DNA from: RGIG8775 sp045612185
Lineage (GTDB): Bacteria; Bacillota; Clostridia; Oscillospirales; CAG-272
Direction of reading: 5' to 3'
Length of the DNA stretch: 64,000 nucleotides
Assembly (NCBI GenBank): GCA_045612185.1
Contig: JAZKYO010000101.1
Location: 7,162-71,161, forward strand
The notes under the pieces were generated by a model. The model was not told where the DNA came from. It ran no database searches and saw only the letters and a program-made list of their open reading frames with translations. Shown piece by piece: positions 58,565 through 64,000 of this stretch. The translations under genes and the position numbers were made by a program. Every line of letters begins with the position of its first letter. Position 1 is the first letter of the stretch.

Positions 58565-59445
58565 ACGAGGACAATATTTTTGACGGTGAGAAGCTGCGCG
58601 AGTTCTTCAGAAAGAACACCGGCTACATAATGCTGTTATTTATCGCGCTTATTTACGTTGCCACTTCTCTGTTACAGATTTCGGAAACGGGAAAGAGCGT
58701 TCTGAAGATTGTGGGAGACGGCGCGCTGTGCTTTGTTGTGGGCGTTGTGTTTACAAGTGGGTTTTCGCTTCAGGGCATTGTTAAGGGGAACGAGGACAGT
58801 CGTGTTAAGGAGGCGCGGGAGGCTCACGGGGAGCAGGTACTCAGGATAGAGCCATATGCCGACGCGCTTGACGATTGGTGTGATTTTAAAACGGCGCAGG
58901 CTCTGCGCCGTGAGCGCACCAAGATATTGGCTTCCTGCTCAATGCGTTACGACGATTATTTTGACGAGCGCGGAATCGCAAAGCCTTTCGTTTGTGCGGA
59001 ATGCAAAACCAAGAAAGACAGCGAGAGGGAAAAAGCGCGTTTTGATTGTTACACCAAGGCGCTTAAATGCAAAATCACACCGCTTTCGGCAAGTGTACTG
59101 ACGGGAGGAAAGGGCAAGGTGGGAGATCCGTTCAACTTTGGCGCGGACATTGACGAGTATGAGCTTGGTATTCTTATAAAGGATGCGATAAGCAAGGTAC
59201 TTATTGGATTGATTTTCGGCTATTACACCGTATCGATGCTTGCAGGGATATCGGTAGCGGACCTTATCTGGAAAATATTTCAGGTATGTATGTTTTGCGC
59301 AAGCGGTTACTTTCAGTCACAGAAGGCGTATTTCTTTATGACAAACGATTACTGCAAGCGATTGGCTTTGCTTACGGGCAAGCTGAAGGAGTTTGAGGTT
59401 TCACAGAATAAAAACGAGGAGGTTACCGATGGGGAAGCTGTTTGA
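58561..59445 (+). CDS. Membrane protein of the tail/ejection block
   Basis: 294 residues with two pairs of membrane helices (about 22-70 and 215-260) around a soluble middle with many Cys (CDFKTAQAL, CAECKTKKD, CYTKALKC). ATG overlaps the preceding stop (ATGA). Not recognised. Together with the two preceding genes it forms a membrane-protein block between the fibre and ejection-like genes. Confidence 0.55.
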   Translation: MNEDNIFDGEKLREFFRKNTGYIMLLFIALIYVATSLLQISETGKSVLKIVGDGALCFVVGVVFTSGFSLQGIVKGNEDSRVKEAREAHGEQVLRIEPYADALDDWCDFKTAQALRRERTKILASCSMRYDDYFDERGIAKPFVCAECKTKKDSEREKARFDCYTKALKCKITPLSASVLTGGKGKVGDPFNFGADIDEYELGILIKDAISKVLIGLIFGYYTVSMLAGISVADLIWKIFQVCMFCASGYFQSQKAYFFMTNDYCKRLALLTGKLKEFEVSQNKNEEVTDGEAV

Positions 59446-60595
59446 AGATTACAAGAAAGAATTTGAAAAGCTTATGGAAAGCGGAGGTGCGCCAAACGGC
59501 ACGTCCTCGCTTGACTCATACAAGTCGGTATTGGCACGGCAAGAGCAGGACGATTTCGTTTCTCGGGGGCTTGAGGAGCGCAGGGCTATGCTTGCAAAGA
59601 AGGCGGCTGTAAACGAGGCTAAGGGGGCGTACAGCACGGCGGCTGATTCATTGAAAAAGAATTATGGCAAGGTTACGTCTGAGCTGCAGAGGCAACGCAA
59701 CAGGGCGGAGCAAAGCGCGAATATCAACTACGCGAAGCTTTTGAAATACCTTCCCGACAAGCTCAAGACTTTGGGGCTTAAGGGCGTGGGAACGAGTAGC
59801 GGAGCATACGTGGAGGCGGCTAACGAGCACAACAACACCTTAGCCGGTATTTCGGGGGATTACTCCTCGGCGCATGCCGACGCCAAGGCGGCGTACATTA
59901 ACGCGCTTTCGGAGCTTGAACGTTCAAAGAGCGCGGGACTCAGGAACGCGGAAACGGTATACGCGCAGACGATGAACGATATTGCGACAAGATATGGGTC
60001 TGGGGCTGTGGCACGTGACGACAAGCTGGCGGCATATATTGCGGCTGAGGACGAGGCGGCAAAAATTGAGGCGGAGAATGACGCTTTAAAGAAGCAGGCG
60101 GAGACCCAGGCGGCACTTGAAGCGTTTTCAAAGGGACTTGCCGACAACTCTTACCAATCCGCCGAAGATATTCAAGCGGCTTACGACGGTTTCAGCGCAG
60201 GTCTGCCCGAGTCTGTAAAGGCGGTATGGGACGGTGTTGTTGAGGCTAAAAAGGCTGAGTACGACGCGGCTGGAGTAATCGATGCCGCCTCTGTTGAGGT
60301 TATTACGGATGACGGCATAACTTTTGAGCAAAACAAGGTGGGAAAGTGGACTGACGACACGTTTCATATTAAGATAGGTGACAAACCGTATAAAATAGAT
60401 TCGCTTGGGCCCGTATATGAAACGGAAATCGTTAAGGCGGCAAACAACGTCGCAAACAATAAATTCTTCTTGTACGGAGAGGATTTGTATTTTAAAAACG
60501 ACAACGGCACGGTGGTGGAGATTGACTCAGAGCATCACACCGAGGGATACAATGCCGTGATGACGGTGCTTATGAACAAAAAGGCAGTGCAATAA
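59429..60595 (+). CDS. Ejection-like internal virion protein
   Basis: 388 residues, almost all Ala-rich helix with long coiled coil (about 40-225: YAKLLKYLPDKLK, AAYINALSELERSKSAGLRNAET). C-terminal 100 is a small beta domain (ITFEQNKVGKWTDDTFHIK). ATG at 59429 behind GAGGAGG within the previous gene. Pattern and place, before the multi-domain protein, fit P22/T7-type injected proteins. Confidence 0.6.
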   Translation: MGKLFEDYKKEFEKLMESGGAPNGTSSLDSYKSVLARQEQDDFVSRGLEERRAMLAKKAAVNEAKGAYSTAADSLKKNYGKVTSELQRQRNRAEQSANINYAKLLKYLPDKLKTLGLKGVGTSSGAYVEAANEHNNTLAGISGDYSSAHADAKAAYINALSELERSKSAGLRNAETVYAQTMNDIATRYGSGAVARDDKLAAYIAAEDEAAKIEAENDALKKQAETQAALEAFSKGLADNSYQSAEDIQAAYDGFSAGLPESVKAVWDGVVEAKKAEYDAAGVIDAASVEVITDDGITFEQNKVGKWTDDTFHIKIGDKPYKIDSLGPVYETEIVKAANNVANNKFFLYGEDLYFKNDNGTVVEIDSEHHTEGYNAVMTVLMNKKAVQ

Positions 60596-60617
60596 TAAGA
60601 AATAACAGGAGGCGCAA

Positions 60618-63600
60618 ATGGCGAAAAGGGTGGAAGAAATTAAGGCGGAAAAAGACAGGCGGTTGGCAGAGGCTAAAGCCAAGACAAATCCACTTTACAA
60701 ATATCAACAGGCTATGATTGAGGCGCCCAAAGAAGAGGAGGAGGCGAAAGCCTCCTCCGACGGCTTTTGGGATGGGGTGAAACGAATTGCGGCAACCGAC
60801 AGGCACCTATACCAAAGTGCGCGAGAGGGGATGTTTAAGGGAATTGAGGGCATTGTTGACCTTGCGGCGGCGGGTGTTGGCGCGGTTGGCGGTTTATTCT
60901 CCGATGATTTCCGCGAAGGCGTGCAGGGGTTTATAGAAAAGGACCACGTCGGCGATTGGTACGATAAGGGTAGGCGTAAGCAGGTTAAAGAGGACAGCTA
61001 CATAAAAGAGGACGGATTTATTGACTCGACGCTTAAGTCTGTGGGCGGTATGCTTCCTGCTGTGGCGGTAAGCGCGGTTGCTCCCGGTGCGGGTATGTAT
61101 ATAATAGGCGCGCAGGCGGCGGGCAATTCTACCGAGGAGGCTTACAAGGACGGCGCGGAATATTACAGAGGTCTTGGGTACGGTCTGGTTTCGGGCGGTG
61201 TTGAGATGCTTACCGAAAAGCTTGTTGGCGGTGGGCTTGAGAGGTTTATGGGCGGCGGCTTTTTGGACAACGTTATAAGCTCCAAGGTAAAGACCGGTAT
61301 TGGACGATACGCTGTTAACGCGCTTGGCGAGGCTGCCGAGGAGATTGTGGCAGAGGGGGTTTCGCCTCTTACGAAGAGCATATACAAGGGCGCGGATGCG
61401 CTTTCTGAATACGGTGATCGCGAATATTGGACCGGCTTGGCGCAGGCGGGGCTTTCGGGCGCGGCTATATCGGTTATATTCGGTGGTGCTTACGACGCGG
61501 CGCGCGGTGGAGTTAAAGCCGGTGACGTTGAGGTTTTGCTTAACGATATTTCAAGCAACAAAGAAAAGGCCTCAAGCATGGAGCTTGAGGGTGACGTTGA
61601 CAGTGAGCAGGAGGCTACGATAAGAAGCCGCATATCGGAGGATTACAAGGCGATTGAAAAGGTGCTTGGCGCTATGAGCGACGAACAGCGGGCAAGGGTG
61701 ATTTCGCAATATAGTCTTGGCGATGCGTTTGAGACGGATGGAAGTCTTATTGCAAACTTTAAAAATCGGATTGAAAGCAATGACACAAGATTTGACAAGC
61801 GCTATTATTCCATTGATGACAGAGGGGACGAAGAAAGAATAGCGCGCGAGCTTGCGGATCTTAACGAGGAGCTTAAGGCCTCGGTGGGTGACGACGTAAA
61901 GGAAGTTTCTGTATTTAGCGGTGAGCTTACCGAGAAGGGAAAATCTGCCTTTACAAAACTGAAAAAGGCGAATGCGGTACTTAGCGAGCTAAGCGGCATA
62001 AGAAAAGGCTTGGTTGTTACAGAGGCGAGCAACGAGTTTAGCGGCAGGCAGGTGGGGAGCGCTACCTATATAACCGCTGACACGCTTGAAAACGGAGCGT
62101 GGGCGGGCACGTTTGTGCACGAAAATATGCACTTTGCGGAGGGCAGTGAGGAGTACGACAGGCTCGCTTCATTTTTGGAGTCGGATTTGGGGCTTGATTC
62201 AAAGGCCATGAAAGCCGTACTTGGCAAAAAAGGATACAATTTTGACCGTCAAGCAATGAAGGCTTTGGTAAAGCACGTTAAAGAAGGAACGGCTACTGCC
62301 GATGAGCTTGCAGTTTACAAGTTGTACCGTCAAGAGGTGGCGGCGCACGCCACCGAGATGTTACTTGGTACTGAGGGCTTTATTGCCCAAATTATACGTA
62401 CCGACGCTTCGCTTGCTGAGAAGATTATCGGGAAGATAAAGGACCTTAAAGAGGCTTTTGGGCGCATAGGAGACCCTGCGGCGCAGGCAGAACACAAGCG
62501 GCTTATGCAGGCTGAAAAGATGTACCTTGACGCTATTGCGGCGGTGGGAAAGCAATTTAAGGACGGCAAGATAGTTGCGGTTGATGAGGAAAAAGAAAAG
62601 CCCGTAACGCGCATGAATGAAGAAAATATGCAGGTTAATGGAAAAAGTTATTCTGAAAAAGAAGTATTTATCCAAAAACTTACGGAAAATGATATATCGC
62701 GGTATTATAAAACAGGAAAAACGGGGCATGTTATTCACAAAAAACAGCGGCTAAAAGAATCTACCGGTAGTGCTCTTTTGGAAAGTGATGCGGAGATTGC
62801 GGCTTTTGTTATCGACTCAACCGAGAATTCTTCTAACATTACCAAGGGATATTCGATTATTCCCAAAGCGTTAAGTGATAAAATAGCCGATTTTACCAAT
62901 GGTATATTGGTTGTAGAAAATTGGTTTTTGGAACTTTCTTCGGACGATATTTACCATATTTATCAAGAGCATCTTCAGGCTAAGACTCAAGGAGATATGG
63001 ATTTAGGCTTGAATGAATTGATATCTATCCCTAAAAAAATCGATGGTAACGCTGAGGTTTTAGCGGTAGAAAGGTATAAAACTCAAACAAAGCTAAAATT
63101 TGGTGTTCGTGGAATAGATGGCTATTATATTGTCGTGGAGATGGTGTCAAGTAATAGCCAATCCCTAAAGATGAAAACCGCATGGAAAGTTTCAGAAGAA
63201 AAATATTTGGATATAAAAAGAGAAGAGATGTTGAATGCCCATAATCGGACGAAAGAATCGCCAGCGATTTCCGACAATACAAATCTCTTCACTAATAGTA
63301 TACCACAAAACTCCGAAAAGTCAACACCTTCTGGGAAATTTTCTTTCAAAGAAGATTCTGACAGCGGAGATGAGGCAAAATCCCAGACGGCTGAGAAAAA
63401 GCCTTCGCACTACACCAAGGGTGAGGCGAGGGCGATGGTGGGCGACGGTGTTGACAATTTTGGCGAAGAGGAGTATAATAAAAATAAGTCATATGAACTA
63501 ACGTGGGCTGAAGAGGCTGCGGTGATGTATTATAAAGGCGGGCAAAGTTATATGTTAAATGTCTTGCTTCGTGAAAATCCGGACATTGATAAGCTTTCCG

Positions 63601-64000
63601 AAAAATATAAGGATATGGTATTAAATCTTGACAGTGCATTAAAAAAATTGCCTAAATATGAGGGAATAGTATACCGAAATATTGGATTTGATGATAACGG
63701 TGGCAAAGAAGAATTTGCCCGGTTTCTTAAGGCGCACCAAGAGGGGGCAATGATAATATATCCTGCCTATACATCGACTTCTACGGCAACAGAGGGGTAT
63801 CCTGTTGACGGAGAGTATGTTGTTCATATGATAATTCAAAGCACAAACGGCAAAAATGTTGACGGCTTTGGAGATAATTCTGAAAAAGAGATACTTTTTG
63901 AAAGGAAATCTCGTTTTTTCGTTGATAAAGTAATTTTTGATGAAAAAGGTTTACCAACAATTTACATTCAGGAGGTAAGAAATAATGGCATTAGACAACT
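60618..64000 (+). CDS. Polyvalent protein: metallopeptidase, nuclease-like and ADP-ribosyltransferase domains (runs off edge)
   Basis: More than 1127 residues, still open at the edge. An Ala/Gly-rich membrane-like region (about 75-150); a zincin motif HENMH at 501-505 with a downstream Glu-rich helix (QEVAAHATEM); a domain near 680-880 of the PBECR nuclease pattern (LSSDDIYHIYQEHLQ ... ELISIPKKIDG ... IVVEMVSS), and, after a linker reading GKFSFKED, an ADP-ribosyltransferase with R1020 (VYRNIG), STS at 1053-1055 and E1089-x-E1091 (SEKEILF). Such polyvalent proteins are injected with the DNA. ATG behind GGAGG. Confidence 0.8.
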   Translation, partial: MAKRVEEIKAEKDRRLAEAKAKTNPLYKYQQAMIEAPKEEEEAKASSDGFWDGVKRIAATDRHLYQSAREGMFKGIEGIVDLAAAGVGAVGGLFSDDFREGVQGFIEKDHVGDWYDKGRRKQVKEDSYIKEDGFIDSTLKSVGGMLPAVAVSAVAPGAGMYIIGAQAAGNSTEEAYKDGAEYYRGLGYGLVSGGVEMLTEKLVGGGLERFMGGGFLDNVISSKVKTGIGRYAVNALGEAAEEIVAEGVSPLTKSIYKGADALSEYGDREYWTGLAQAGLSGAAISVIFGGAYDAARGGVKAGDVEVLLNDISSNKEKASSMELEGDVDSEQEATIRSRISEDYKAIEKVLGAMSDEQRARVISQYSLGDAFETDGSLIANFKNRIESNDTRFDKRYYSIDDRGDEERIARELADLNEELKASVGDDVKEVSVFSGELTEKGKSAFTKLKKANAVLSELSGIRKGLVVTEASNEFSGRQVGSATYITADTLENGAWAGTFVHENMHFAEGSEEYDRLASFLESDLGLDSKAMKAVLGKKGYNFDRQAMKALVKHVKEGTATADELAVYKLYRQEVAAHATEMLLGTEGFIAQIIRTDASLAEKIIGKIKDLKEAFGRIGDPAAQAEHKRLMQAEKMYLDAIAAVGKQFKDGKIVAVDEEKEKPVTRMNEENMQVNGKSYSEKEVFIQKLTENDISRYYKTGKTGHVIHKKQRLKESTGSALLESDAEIAAFVIDSTENSSNITKGYSIIPKALSDKIADFTNGILVVENWFLELSSDDIYHIYQEHLQAKTQGDMDLGLNELISIPKKIDGNAEVLAVERYKTQTKLKFGVRGIDGYYIVVEMVSSNSQSLKMKTAWKVSEEKYLDIKREEMLNAHNRTKESPAISDNTNLFTNSIPQNSEKSTPSGKFSFKEDSDSGDEAKSQTAEKKPSHYTKGEARAMVGDGVDNFGEEEYNKNKSYELTWAEEAAVMYYKGGQSYMLNVLLRENPDIDKLSEKYKDMVLNLDSALKKLPKYEGIVYRNIGFDDNGGKEEFARFLKAHQEGAMIIYPAYTSTSTATEGYPVDGEYVVHMIIQSTNGKNVDGFGDNSEKEILFERKSRFFVDKVIFDEKGLPTIYIQEVRNNGIRQ
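63984..64000 (+). CDS. Start of the next phage gene (truncated at edge)
   Basis: ATG at 63984, 8 nt behind AGGAGG (63970-63975), reading MALDN and then the window ends. The preceding reading frame remains open across it in another phase, so the two genes overlap. Confidence 0.55.

Noticed and set aside
1..64000. CRISPR arrays, rRNA or tRNA genes and insertion sequences
   Set aside because: No regular 25-40 bp repeat-spacer arrays, no rRNA core sequences, no tRNA cloverleaf with TTCGANNC loops and no IS transposase were recognised on reading either strand.

Overview
The window reads as the chromosome of a Gram-positive, endospore-forming Clostridia-type bacterium (Bacillota). Reasons: cotJB-cotJC spore-coat genes; ylxM-ffh-rpsP-khpA; the S10-spc-alpha ribosomal order with a zinc-type S14, zinc-form S4 and L36 and adk-map-infA-rpmJ inside; strong GGAGG ribosome sites and sigma-A promoters throughout. 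Genus cannot be fixed from sequence reading alone.

Region 1 (1-10158), host genes: the end of a cotJ spore-coat operon; a leftward group (an unknown helical protein, a HAD phosphatase, the Mg2+ channel MgtE); the leftward ylxM-ffh-rpsP-khpA operon from a near-consensus promoter; a membrane protein with a NUDIX hydrolase; and a zinc/cadmium efflux unit. In that unit an SmtB/CzrA-like ArsR repressor and a P1B-type ATPase with a His/Cys-rich N-terminus follow a perfect 28-bp palindromic operator.

Region 2 (10235-26188): one long rightward ribosomal cluster, from rpsJ to rplQ, with secY, adk, map, infA and rpoA. It starts at a recognisable promoter with a structured leader of about 280 nt and ends at a clean intrinsic terminator.

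Region 3 (26193-about 27956): the C-terminal half of a P2-type (Ca2+-ATPase-like) pump. Its frame breaks immediately before the PEGLP codons of TM4, exactly where a prophage begins. This is one half-site of a serine-integrase insertion; the other pump half should lie beyond the right edge.

Region 4 (about 27957 to beyond 64000): a prophage. A leftward lysogeny block holds a large serine recombinase, a small lipoprotein, an SF1 helicase and two tandem LexA/CI-like repressors. The immunity region has four copies of one operator. A rightward early block of about 22 small genes follows, including a membrane-anchored Tad2-like (DUF2829) protein, YopX, a Lar-like zinc ribbon and a ParB-like protein. 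Then come a hairpin-rich noncoding region, an HUH-type replication initiator and a sigma-like regulator. A leftward three-gene islet with a convergent antisense promoter resembles a type I toxin-antitoxin locus. The late block has terminase, portal, scaffold, P22-like coat, connector, a large tail protein, a receptor-binding protein, membrane proteins, an ejection-like protein, and a protein of more than 1100 residues with an HExxH metallopeptidase motif, a probable PBECR-type nuclease domain and an ADP-ribosyltransferase domain. No tape measure or sheath is seen, so a short-tailed (podovirus-like) particle is most likely.

Most notable: the antisense-overlapped small membrane gene, the paired repressors of which one appears protease-dead, the Tad2-like anti-defence candidate, the HUH replication module in a double-stranded-DNA prophage, and the multi-domain ADP-ribosyltransferase protein.
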